NCBI GenBank assembly: GCA_020975725.1
Contig: QXJR01000015.1
Span: forward strand, 62,001-126,000
From: Picocystis sp. L7
Taxonomy: Eukaryota > Chlorophyta > Picocystophyceae > Picocystales > Picocystaceae
Length of the DNA: 64,000 bases
Reading direction: 5' to 3'
Shown here piece after piece: positions 41,924-50,482 of this stretch. Made by a program: the position numbers and the translations under genes. Position 1 is the first letter of the stretch, and each line of letters starts with the position of its first letter. Under the pieces are notes generated by a model. The model was given only the letters and a program-made list of their open reading frames with translations, was not told where the DNA came from and did not search any database.

Positions 41924-42879
41924 CGCAGGCGAGGCCTGGACGATGTTCCTGGTGTGTCGATGCTGGTTCGGATCGAATGCGTCGCTGCATCTCTACACAT
42001 TCGTGTGTGTTGGGATGGCTTTTGCGGAGGGGATGGACCCGGCAGCGATGCACCAGGCACGGAAGAGGTGGGTCGGGAACGAGCAGGTTCTTGCGCTTGC
42101 GATCCCCGTTGTTTTCGCCCTTCCACCATCCACCTTATTGCCCGTTGCATCATCGTTTCGGCCCGCGCACTGCACGCACAATGCTCGTGGACCGCTCCCC
42201 GCATTGGGATTCGGTTGGGAAAAGCAATCCCTTCCATGATTCATGGACAGGGCAGGGTCCAGGCGGGCCACGCGGTCGGTTCATGTGGTGCCGTTGAAAC
42301 GGCCACGGATGGATCCGTCCTTCTTCCTTGCAGCCCAAGGGCCTCTCGCCGCCTGTATGTGTGGAAGCGGGTGGATCGCACGTTGTGCGTGCGGGTTCGC
42401 TCGGGCGTTGGGTGGTTTTTGGATTCCGCGTTCCTACATGTGGGGGAGGAGGGGCACTTGGGGTTCAGCCATGGATTTGCGTTGTCATGCACCCATGCGC
42501 CCGTTCCATTGGGACGTTTCCCATTCGTTTGCGGGGGAGTGGATGTTGTGCTTTGGGCAGACACCGCACGTCACTTGTTGCTTTGTTTCGCTATCTGCAC
42601 GTGTCCCATCCATCCATGTATCCTTGGGTTCCATTTCCTTCCCTCTCGCCAGCTGTTGGCCCCCCCTCCCCTGTCCCAGGAGGGAGAATCTTCTCTCCCG
42701 AGCTCGGATGGACCCCGCTCGCTTGGTGATCCTCCCATCTCCATCCGATCGTGCTCGGGTTCGATCCGGGTCCAAAGGGGACCTTTGAAAGGAAGAGAAG
42801 GGAGGGTGGGTCCGGTCTAGTCCCATCCTGGACCGAGAGAGGCACCCACAGACGTGGTGGGACGTCGAAGACGAGCACG
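41924..42879. other. Intergenic stretch upstream of SufE-NadA
   Basis: No recognisable gene on either strand. G+C-rich, with long chance open frames. Confidence 0.5.
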
Positions 42880-44844
42880 ATGCGCGCGCAGGTTCGCGCC
42901 TCGATCTCGCGCGATCGCGGCATCGGAACGCCCGCCAAAGGGAAGGTGGAGACCCAGGAACAGCTGCAGAAGCTCCTGGCACGCGGTGCACGGTCGATTG
43001 CGTGGCCGGAAGAGCGCCGTAAGGCCGAGAATCGCGTGCTCGGATGCACCACCAGGACGTGGCTGGAAGCGAGGCGATGCCGTGGCGGTAAAGGCGTCGA
43101 GTTCGAGGTGGACAGCGACAGCCAGCTCACCAGAGGCGTGGGTGCGATCGCATGCGAAGCGCTGCGTGGAAAAGACGCGCAACAAGTGGCCCGCATCGAC
43201 GTCCAAGAGTTCGGAAAGGAAATCGGACTGTCGCAAGCCTTCCTTGCGCCGTCGCACGCCAACGGGTTCCAGAACCTGGTCAACGCCATGAAGAAGCGAG
43301 CCGCCGTGCTCCAAGCGCAAGACGAAGCCGACGGTGCGGACGTGCCGGAAGCAGTCCGCTTCCCGAGCCTGCGCATCACCGCCGACGACGTGGAAGCAGA
43401 GGGCAGCTTCGCCGCCGCCCAGGCGCAGTTCCTTCGACCCGACCTCGAACAGGTGAAAGAGCTCGTGCACGTGATCCAGGAGAAACGGATCGGAGTGGTC
43501 GCCCACTTCTACATGGATCCTGAAGTGCAAGGTGTGCTCTCGGAAGCGGCTCTGGATTGGCCGCACATATGCATCTCGGACTCCTTGCTCATGGCGGACA
43601 AAGCGGTGGCCATGGTGAAAGAAGGTGGATGCAAGAGCATATGCGTCCTTGGAGTGGACTTCATGTCCGAAAACGTGCGCGCCATCCTTGACGAGGCAGG
43701 ACACAAGGACGTCCAAGTGTACCGCATGGCGTCGGACGCCATCGGTTGCTCGCTGGCGGAAGCGGCCGAGAGCCTTAGCTACGAAACGTATCTGAAGGAA
43801 GCCTCGAAGACGCCGAATTCCGTTCATGTGGTGTACATCAACACGAGCCTGAGGACCAAGGCGAGGGCGCACGGCCTTGTGCCGACGATCACCTGCACGT
43901 CGTCCAACGTGGTCCAGACCGTCCTCACGGCGTACGCACAAATACCAGGGGTCACAGTCTGGTACGGCCCGGACACATACATGGGCGCAAACATCGAAAA
44001 GCTCCTCACAGACCTGTCGGAAATGGATGATGCGGCGATTCAAGAGCTGCATCCCGATCACAACCGTGAAACCATCAAGTCCATTCTGCCGAGGTTCAAG
44101 TACTTCAAGGATGGTTCTTGCATCGTTCATGATCTTTTCGGGGGAGAGGTTTGCGACACCGTTCGCACCTACTACAGGGACACGTACCTCACAGCACACT
44201 TTGAGGTCCCGGGAGAGATGTTTATCTTGGCAATGGAAGCCAAGCAGAGGGGTATGGGCGTGGTCGGTAGCACCCAGAACATTCTGGATTTCATCTGCCA
44301 CAGGCTGGACGAAGCTATCCACGATGGAGAGACGGACGAGACGTTACGTTTCGTGCTGGGCACGGAATCTGGGATGATCACTTCGATCGTGCGACACGTT
44401 CAAGCAAAGCTGAAGCCCGTAGTGGCCTCCCATCCGGGTTTGGCCGTGGAGGTTATTTTTCCAGTCTCCACCGATGCCATCTCGCGTCCCGAGGAGCAAC
44501 CGGCGGGCCTGGGTGCAGTTCCTGGAACGCTGCTCAGTGAGGGATGCAGTCTATCGGGTGGTTGCGCCAGTTGTCCGTACATGAAGATGAACAGCTTGGA
44601 TGCATTGCAGCATGTGTGCCGCGAGATCCCAGCTGACGGAACGTTGGCCCCTGCTCTCGGTCCCTTCCTACCGAAGAAATATGCGGAAGACAGTCCAATC
44701 CCAGGCCTAACCCTGGCTGGAGCAGGTTGCATCCCCATTTTGCACATGCGGGGATTCCAGCGGACCAAGCGTTTACCATCTGGATTGGCAGAGGACATCA
44801 CCACCCGCAACTCGACGGGAAGCACACTCTCTCCTGCACGGTGA
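42880..44844 (+). CDS. NADA: Quinolinate synthase with N-terminal SufE domain (plastid, plant type)
   Basis: NadA condenses iminoaspartate and dihydroxyacetone phosphate to quinolinate for NAD synthesis using a [4Fe-4S] cluster; in plants it is fused to a SufE sulfur acceptor. The ATG at 42880 gives 654 residues. Residues about 1-25 look like a transit peptide. The SufE domain (about 25-150) has the conserved VLGCTTRTWLEAR cysteine, the FEVDSDSQLTRG segment and FLAPSHANGFQNL. The NadA domain (about 195-610) has AHFYMDPEVQGVL, the VYINTSLRTKARA segment, CTSSNVVQTV, PDTYMGANI and the cluster-ligand-type C-terminal SGGCASCPYMKMNSLDAL. A longer frame starts at 42751. Single exon. TGTAA lies 18 nt past the stop. 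Confidence 0.95.
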   Translation: MRAQVRASISRDRGIGTPAKGKVETQEQLQKLLARGARSIAWPEERRKAENRVLGCTTRTWLEARRCRGGKGVEFEVDSDSQLTRGVGAIACEALRGKDAQQVARIDVQEFGKEIGLSQAFLAPSHANGFQNLVNAMKKRAAVLQAQDEADGADVPEAVRFPSLRITADDVEAEGSFAAAQAQFLRPDLEQVKELVHVIQEKRIGVVAHFYMDPEVQGVLSEAALDWPHICISDSLLMADKAVAMVKEGGCKSICVLGVDFMSENVRAILDEAGHKDVQVYRMASDAIGCSLAEAAESLSYETYLKEASKTPNSVHVVYINTSLRTKARAHGLVPTITCTSSNVVQTVLTAYAQIPGVTVWYGPDTYMGANIEKLLTDLSEMDDAAIQELHPDHNRETIKSILPRFKYFKDGSCIVHDLFGGEVCDTVRTYYRDTYLTAHFEVPGEMFILAMEAKQRGMGVVGSTQNILDFICHRLDEAIHDGETDETLRFVLGTESGMITSIVRHVQAKLKPVVASHPGLAVEVIFPVSTDAISRPEEQPAGLGAVPGTLLSEGCSLSGGCASCPYMKMNSLDALQHVCREIPADGTLAPALGPFLPKKYAEDSPIPGLTLAGAGCIPILHMRGFQRTKRLPSGLAEDITTRNSTGSTLSPAR

Positions 44845-44861
44845 TGGCCCTAAGGCTGTTG

Positions 44862-44866
44862 TGTAA
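44862..44866 (+). promoter_or_regulatory. Polyadenylation signal TGTAA (SufE-NadA gene)
   Basis: Plus-strand TGTAA 18 nt past the stop codon. Confidence 0.55.
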
Positions 44867-45393
44867 GGAAGCACCCCTGCCAGTTGGCACGAAAGACACT
44901 CGGTGTTCTTCCTCATCTCCCATTCGTTCCTCACCGTTGAAACAGCTGGCCATGACCTCACCGAGACAATCCCGAGGGGTCGGCTGGACCCTGGTGTCGA
45001 CAACGAACTCCCGATGACGACGTGGATTGAACCCAGGACACCAACCGGACCGTTCCCTTTCCGAAAGGAGATCTTCTCCAATCACCGTTCCCTTCGAAAG
45101 GAAACCCCAACTCGCCCCGGCCCTCCCACCGGGGTGCCTCGACGCGTGGGGTTCTGTCGACCCGTCTCTTCCCCTGCCTCGGTTTAGGAGTTCCGGTCGC
45201 AGGAACATAGCCCGCAGAGGACAGGGATCACGTGGCGACACTCGTGTCTCGGTGACGTTCGGTGTGGCTCGAAGACCTCGAGGTGCACCACACAGACCAT
45301 GCTACCAGCTGCTGGACGGCTCAGAACGCACCGCCAGCACTGAGACGAGGCGCGAGTTACCCACACGTACGCAGCAGGCAGTTCCCCACCGCC
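44867..45393. other. Intergenic stretch
   Basis: No gene seen. It contains CCCTTTCCGAAAGG at 45056-45069, an imperfect palindrome related to the CCCTTTCGAAAGGG upstream of CCT6, and a second CCTTCGAAAGG shortly after. Confidence 0.4.
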
Positions 45394-45615
45394 ATGGTCT
45401 GTCCAGTGTGCATTGGAACCGCCATCGCGACGCAAGGTCCGGCCCTCCTGGCCGTCTTCGCAGGAGCAGGTGCTGGAGCAAGAGCCGTCCGTCGAACGAA
45501 ACGGACGACGAGGGACGTCTGTACAAAGAACGAGGAAGGAACAGGAAACGTGGTCATCCCGAAGAAGGACTATTCCGAGCACATCTTGAAAATCCAGCGC
45601 AAGAAGACGCCTTGA
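45394..45615 (+). CDS. Small 73-residue protein with N-terminal CPVC motif (hypothetical)
   Basis: A short frame from the ATG at 45394. It begins MVCPVCIGTAIAT and then has an Ala/Gly-rich hydrophobic segment (PALLAVFAGAGAGARAV) followed by basic residues and a polar tail ending KIQRKKTP. The CxxC followed by a small-residue hydrophobic helix suggests a short membrane or metal-binding peptide. The family is not recognised. TGTAA follows 83 nt past the stop, which supports a real transcript end here. It could also be a chance frame or a downstream exon. Confidence 0.45.
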   Translation: MVCPVCIGTAIATQGPALLAVFAGAGAGARAVRRTKRTTRDVCTKNEEGTGNVVIPKKDYSEHILKIQRKKTP

Positions 45616-45697
45616 ACGTCCAGGTGTCCACGAAGCGTCGGATGCTCAGGATGGCGACTGAGAACGCCGGACGCTAATTGTCACACTTTGTACATCT

Positions 45698-45702
45698 TGT
45701 AA
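45698..45702 (+). promoter_or_regulatory. Polyadenylation signal TGTAA (small gene)
   Basis: Plus-strand TGTAA, 83 nt after the stop of the 73-residue frame. Confidence 0.45.
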
Positions 45703-46955
45703 TGTAGATTCTGGCTGCAATGCATGAACTTCTAGTACCTGGAACCCTCTACATGCTTGGAACAGCAGCCGTCCGGTTCGGTCTCCGGATTCGTTGTCGA
45801 CGTGCCCTTTCGATCCTTCTCCTGCCGAGGTACGTGGCCCTGGTGAGGTCGCATCTTCCATCTCGAAAAGGACCCAAACTTTCGAGTCCGATGGAGGTGT
45901 ATGGGATGGTTCAGCACGATGCCTCGCGGATTAGCATGTGCTGAGTATCAATGTGGGCTCTGCTCTCCCGCCTTTGAGGGCTTTGCTTCAAGTGTTTGTG
46001 CAACCAATTGGTGGGGACGACCGCACAAATGATGCTTCCCCTACGTGGCAGTAACTTTTTAAATTTTAGAATTGAGGAGAGGGGAAGCTCTCGGCTGGTG
46101 TAGCGAATCGTGCTTGACGTATGGTCCTCGTCCAAGGGAAAACTTAGCTCTTGACCCCATAAGATTAGCCGCACACGAGTTGCACGAGTGCAACGTGAAT
46201 GCAGGTTTTTTGGGAGCGGCGAGCATCTCCTCCACAAGGACATGTTCAAACCCTCTTGTTGGTTTACACCGTCGAATGGTTGAGGGCGAGAGAATCGCCT
46301 CCCCACTTGTCCCACTACGGCTGTTGGGCTCCTTTGGGTGTTCGACGCATGATAAGACTCAATCCTTCACTCTTCTTTCACCGGAATGAGCACGACGATC
46401 ACGCCATGGTACACATTTCCGTTGAGCCGAATGCCTTTTCACGAACGTATGTGGTGTCTCTTTCTTCTTCCATCTGGACGATTGTCCACTCGCGCTCTTC
46501 CACAGTGGTCCACGATGCGTGTCTCGGTCCACGTTCCTTGCACCGCTTTATTGGCATCGAGGACATAGAAGGAAACGTACGTGCACTTCCCATCACCTTG
46601 CTTCTCGTTCTTCTTTGCGTCCTACAGTTGTCGATGTGAGCATCCTCGGAGGTGGTGCACAACAACGCTCCCCGTCTTCACAAGGCTCGGCCTCGGACGC
46701 GCTTTTGCTTGAGTACATCTTCTCCTAGCGCACGCTTCCCTAACGTGGAGAGGCCATGTCACCTTCTCCTCCACGTGCTAACGGCACTACCCCTCTTGAG
46801 AGGTGCAACGTGAGCCTTTCACACCGTCTCCATGTGCCACCTTGCTCTTGGTGCTAGACAAGAGGGTCCCATGACTCTTAGGAGAGAAGAAACTTGCCAC
46901 GATCAGTCGGGTTTCGCCACGACGTCCTCGTGAACCTGTTCGTGTGAGCTTGGAT
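45703..46955. other. AT-richer gene-free stretch
   Basis: Open frames are short and unrecognisable. Composition resembles the gene-free stretches near 5.2-6.9 kb and 54.1-54.7 kb. Confidence 0.45.
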
Positions 46956-47215
46956 GCGGTAGGCGGTGCGAGAGACTGTCTACAGACGTGTGGGGGAAGG
47001 CTGGCGAATGTGTGTGAGAGTGTGAGCGAGTGTGTGGGATGGTCTGCGAGGGTGTGAGAGACCGCCTACGAATGTGTGGGATGGCCTACGAGGGTGTGTG
47101 TGAGAGTGTGAGCGAGTGTGTGGGATGGCCTACGAGGGTGTGAGAGACCGCCTACGAATGTGTGGGATGGCCTACGAGGGTGTGTGTGAGAGTGTGAGCG
47201 AGTGTGTGGGATCGA
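46956..47215. repeat. GT/GA-rich minisatellite upstream of the sugar transporter
   Basis: Units built from GTGTGGGATGGCCTACGAGG, GTGTGAGAGACCGCCTACGA and GTGTGAGCGAGTGT recur several times; one block of about 90 bp is repeated nearly exactly. It ends about 140 bp upstream of the ATG chosen for the transporter. Confidence 0.9.
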
Positions 47216-47355
47216 TGGGGATGGACCCAGAGGGCGTGTGTGGGACTGAATGGGAGAGTGTGGGACACACGTCGAACAGGGACGGCATCACGTCGACCAA
47301 GGTGGAGTTGACGACGCGCGCGACGTCGCAGCTGGGCTTCGGGAAAGGTTCACGC

Positions 47356-48894
47356 ATGCGAACCTGCCTGAAGAGACCGCACGTGGGACCTGCACGCACG
47401 CCGAACGTCCGCCGGATGGCGTCGGCGCGCGTGCGCGTGCGTGCCGGCCACGACGTCGAAGGGTCGGAATCGTCCCAAGAGGCGCACGTGGACGCTTCCA
47501 CGGACGAATTGGACGTGCTGGCCACCGCCAAAGCGTTCTTGGGACCTGCCATAGGTGGTGCACTGTTCGGATACGACATCGGAGCCACCTCTGGTGCGCT
47601 GGTGTCCTTGCAGACCGCGGCCACCTCCGCCACCCTCTGGGGACCACAGCTCACCGATGGACAGAAAGGATGGCTGGTGAGTGCTTCCTTGGCGGGATGT
47701 GTCCTGGGCGCCGTGCTGGCCCTGACCAAAGGAGATGAAATCGGAAGGAGGAAGGAACTGCTGTTCGCGGCCGCCTCCTTCGCGTTGGGATCCATATTCT
47801 CCTCCCAGAGCGGATCCTTGGGCGCTCTGGCGGCCTCCAGGATGGCCTATGGCGTGGGAGAGGGACTGGTGGCACACGCCGCGCCCGCCTACATCGCAGA
47901 AACGGCGCCCACCAAGGCCAGAGGAACGCTGGTGTCGCTCAAGGAAGCGTTCATCGTGGGCGGGATCCTGGCCGGGTTCGTGGTCTCTCGAATGTTTGCG
48001 GACATGGAAGGAGGATGGAGGTGGATTTATGGCGTGGCCGTCTTGCCAGCGGGGGTGCTGGGGCTGCTCATGTACAGCCTGCCGCCGTCTCCCCGGTGGC
48101 TGCTGATGAGGGGGAGGGGAAGGGACGAAGCCAAAGTGGCGCTGCTGCAGCTCCGTGGTCGGGTTCCAGAGACGCAGGTGGAAGACGAGCTGTTGCTGAT
48201 GGAAGAAAGCGCCCTGCCCACGGGCAAGCTGACGTTGGATTCCATCCTGGACCTGTTCCGGGGGAGGAATCGAAAGGTGCTGTTCGTGGGCGGGCAGCTC
48301 ATGATATGGCAGCAGATCACCGGACAACCCAGCGTCCTTTACTACGCGGCGCAGATCTTGCAGAAGGCCGGATTCAGCGCCGCGTCGGAGGCCACCGGGG
48401 CCACGGTGGTCATCGGAGCGTTCAAGCTGCTCATGACCATGGTGGCGGTGTTCACGGTGGACAAAGTGGGACGTCGTCCGTTGCTGCTGGCCGGCATCAG
48501 CGGGATGGTGGTGGCCTTGTTCATGCTGGCCAGCACCCAAGGCGACGCGACCGGTCCCATGGACGATCCGTCGTGGATGGGAATCGTCAGCGTGATCGCC
48601 CTGCTGATGTACGTGGGATGCTACCAGGTCAGTTTCGGACCCATCGCTTGGCTTCTGGTGGGCGAGGTGTTCCCCAACAGCATCCGCGGATCGGCCATCG
48701 CGGTGGCCACCTTGGCCAATTTCGGGTCCAATTTTTTGGTGACATTGAGCCTGCCTCTGGTGCAAGGGAGCTTGGGAGAATCCGGCACGTACACCCTCTT
48801 TGCGGCATTGGGGATTGCCAGTTTGATATCCGTCTATTTCACGGTTCCGGAGACCAAGGGTCTTTCTTTGGAAGAGATCGAGAAGCAGATCTGA
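47356..48894 (+). CDS. Plastid-type MFS sugar (hexose/xylose-H+) transporter
   Basis: A 512-residue major-facilitator sugar porter with about 12 membrane helices. From the ATG at 47356 residues 1-60 form an Arg-rich presequence, then FLGPAIGGALFGYDIGATSGA opens helix 1. Family signatures: GDEIGRRKELL in loop 2-3, a helix 4-5 stretch ending PAYIAETAPTKARGTL, PPSPRWLLMRGR at the central loop, WQQITGQPSVLYYA in helix 7, DKVGRRPLLL and the closing VPETKGLSLEEIE. The GQPSVLYYA form is shared with the plant plastid/vacuolar VGT1-like and xylose-symporter-like group. Substrate is not shown by the sequence. The frame is open upstream through the minisatellite, which I regard as non-coding. The stop is 11 bp from the convergent membrane-protein stop. 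Confidence 0.92.
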   Translation: MRTCLKRPHVGPARTPNVRRMASARVRVRAGHDVEGSESSQEAHVDASTDELDVLATAKAFLGPAIGGALFGYDIGATSGALVSLQTAATSATLWGPQLTDGQKGWLVSASLAGCVLGAVLALTKGDEIGRRKELLFAAASFALGSIFSSQSGSLGALAASRMAYGVGEGLVAHAAPAYIAETAPTKARGTLVSLKEAFIVGGILAGFVVSRMFADMEGGWRWIYGVAVLPAGVLGLLMYSLPPSPRWLLMRGRGRDEAKVALLQLRGRVPETQVEDELLLMEESALPTGKLTLDSILDLFRGRNRKVLFVGGQLMIWQQITGQPSVLYYAAQILQKAGFSAASEATGATVVIGAFKLLMTMVAVFTVDKVGRRPLLLAGISGMVVALFMLASTQGDATGPMDDPSWMGIVSVIALLMYVGCYQVSFGPIAWLLVGEVFPNSIRGSAIAVATLANFGSNFLVTLSLPLVQGSLGESGTYTLFAALGIASLISVYFTVPETKGLSLEEIEKQI

Positions 48895-48905
48895 TCCCGC
48901 CGCCT

Positions 48906-49670
48906 TCAGTTGGTTTCGATCGACGTCCTGCGCACGGATCGTCGTTCCATGGTCCGTCTTGTGAAGAGTCCCATGGGGACCATGAAGAGGGTCGTTCCCA
49001 TGGCGTAGGAGATTCCGATTTCTTCCGGCGTGTGGAAGTACCTTGCGGTGTAGTACATGTCCCCGTACAGGAGGATCAGCAGGACCGCGGCTTGTAGCCA
49101 GCACAGGTGCATCCACCAGGCACGGCACGGATCGAATTCTCGTTCGACGCGTCCGTCTTCCCATGCATCGGCGACGAGCGCCATTTCCGTCACGAGCATG
49201 GCGCTGAGGCTCATGGCGAGGAAGACGTGATCGGAGGTGCACTGGCAGTGGCGCACGAGCGGATACACGATCCATCGGAGGACGGTGACGGCGAGGTAGG
49301 CGATCCCGACCACGACGTTCTCTTCCCTTCGAGACCTCCCTTTCGCTTCGTCCGTCGCCGCTGTGGACGAGGTGGCGAGGAGTCGCGCCACGAAAGGCGT
49401 CCACGGCATGGCCGGTCCCCATCGCCTCAGCGCCACGTCGAACGCGCGCATGGGGGTGGTGACGGGACGCACGTCGTCCGTGCTTCGATGGTGGCATGCG
49501 CCGAGTCCCAGCACGACCGTCCACGCGAGGACGGCGAGGAAGTGCGCTTTGGACGCGCGCTTGGCGTCCGCGATGGGACGTGGCGGTGACGCGGCGGATT
49601 CAGGCGTCGCGTTTTCGTTCGCTTCCTGGATCGCTTCCATCTTCTTGGATCGCGCTCTCGGCCACGCCAT
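48906..49670 (-). CDS. Multi-span membrane protein (hypothetical), overlapping the MZM1-like gene
   Basis: A 254-residue product (ATG at 49670, alternative ATG at 49640). It has about five hydrophobic segments: HFLAVLAWTVVLGLGA, NVVVGIAYLAVTVLRWIVYPL, FLAMSLSAMLVTEMALVA, HLCWLQAAVLLILLYG and ISYAMGTTLFMVPMGLF. The charged loops and a basic C-terminus suit an organelle or endomembrane protein. No family recognised. Its start overlaps the 3' end of the same-strand MZM1-like frame by 41 or 71 bp in a different frame, so the two may share one transcript or be joined by splicing. Confidence 0.7.
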   Translation of the reverse strand: MAWPRARSKKMEAIQEANENATPESAASPPRPIADAKRASKAHFLAVLAWTVVLGLGACHHRSTDDVRPVTTPMRAFDVALRRWGPAMPWTPFVARLLATSSTAATDEAKGRSRREENVVVGIAYLAVTVLRWIVYPLVRHCQCTSDHVFLAMSLSAMLVTEMALVADAWEDGRVEREFDPCRAWWMHLCWLQAAVLLILLYGDMYYTARYFHTPEEIGISYAMGTTLFMVPMGLFTRRTMERRSVRRTSIETN

Positions 49671-49932
49671 CGACGTGATGGGGACTCACGTGCAGTTCGT
49701 AGTTGCCTCTTTCGTTGAGGACGGCTTGTGCGACGCAGTCGCGCACGAACGAGGCGGCTTCCCAGGCGTCGTTTCGCAGCTTTTGGATCTCCTGTGGATC
49801 TCGCACGTCCTTGTTCGCTTCGAATTTCCGCCGTGATTCCTTCCTGGCGGCTTCCAGCATCTCCGGATCCCCTCGAAACGCCGTCCTCGTGGCACGAAGC
49901 AGTCCGCGATACGCCGAACGCGTCGCGGCCAT
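49600..49932 (-). CDS. MZM1: LYR-motif complex III assembly factor (MZM1/LYRM7-like)
   Basis: MZM1/LYRM7 stabilises the Rieske Fe-S protein in the mitochondrial matrix before its insertion into complex III. The product from the ATG at 49932 is 110 residues, the usual size. It begins with the LYR-type motif (SAYRGLLRATRTAF), followed by the family pattern of a charged helix (EMLEAARKESRRKFEAN), DPQEIQKLRNDAWEAASFV and QAVLNERGNYELH, as in plant homologues. After NYELH the sequence is less certain: a good donor (GTGAGT at 49684-49689) sits there, so the last 28 residues could be intron read-through. Divergent from ATP synthase delta. Confidence 0.85.
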   Translation of the reverse strand: MAATRSAYRGLLRATRTAFRGDPEMLEAARKESRRKFEANKDVRDPQEIQKLRNDAWEAASFVRDCVAQAVLNERGNYELHVSPHHVDGVAESAIQEDGSDPGSERKRDA

Positions 49933-49939
49933 GCCCAAA

Positions 49940-50110
49940 TCCCCTCTCTCCTCTCCCTTCTATTCCCTTCTTCTCCTATTCCCTTTCCCTTCTATTCCCT
50001 TCTTCTCCTATTCCCTATTCCCTTCTATTCCCATCTTCTCCTATTCCCTTTCCCTTCTATACCCTTCTTCTCCTATTCCCTTCTCCTTTCCCCTTTCCTG
50101 TCCTTACCTT
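49940..50110. repeat. Pyrimidine-rich repeat upstream of the MZM1-like gene
   Basis: Repeats of CTTCTATTCCCTT and CTTCTCCTATTCCCTTT, purine-rich on the MZM1 coding strand and starting about 10 bp from its ATG. Confidence 0.9.
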
Positions 50111-50482
50111 CCCCTTTCGAGGTCCCCCTTTCCCGACGTCCCTCCTTCCCTTTCCATGCGATGCGTGTTGGATTCCCCCCGGACCCTCCCCCTTTGGAAG
50201 AAGGAAGGGGAAGGACCCCCTCCCCCTCTCCCCCCGAATGGCCGTGCCTGGGTGGGGGGGGCCCGCTTCTGGATGGATGGGACCGAACCCGGGAGGGGAG
50301 GGGTGTGGCCCTCCTGGATGGATCCCCCCCCCTTCCTCTGGCTGTGGCTGTGGATGGGGAGGAGGGGGGTGGAGCGGATAGGGTCCCCCCCCCCTCCTGG
50401 CCGCCATCTCCAAGGACACACACAGAGAGAGAGAGAGAGAGAGGGAGAGAGGGAGAGAAGGAGAGGGTGTGCCGCCGCTGCG
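50111..50482. other. Shared promoter region of MZM1-like and ATP synthase delta genes
   Basis: No gene. G/C-run-rich sequence with CCCTTTC at 50112-50118 and 50126-50132, ending in a (GA)n tract at 50424-50470 on the ATPD coding strand. Confidence 0.5.
50424..50470. repeat. (GA)n tract upstream of ATP synthase delta
   Basis: About 45 bp of GA/GGGA repeats ending about 13 bp before the ATPD ATG; plausible GAGA-type promoter element. Confidence 0.85.

Noticed and set aside
47116-47355. 80 extra in-frame N-terminal residues for the sugar transporter
   Set aside because: They are translated minisatellite (repeated MCGMAYEGV-like units) and precede a normal presequence start at 47356.
47350-49524. 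724-codon minus-strand frame across the sugar transporter
   Set aside because: Antisense shadow of a GC-rich transporter gene; the product is His/Arg/Gln-biased and has no membrane or catalytic pattern.
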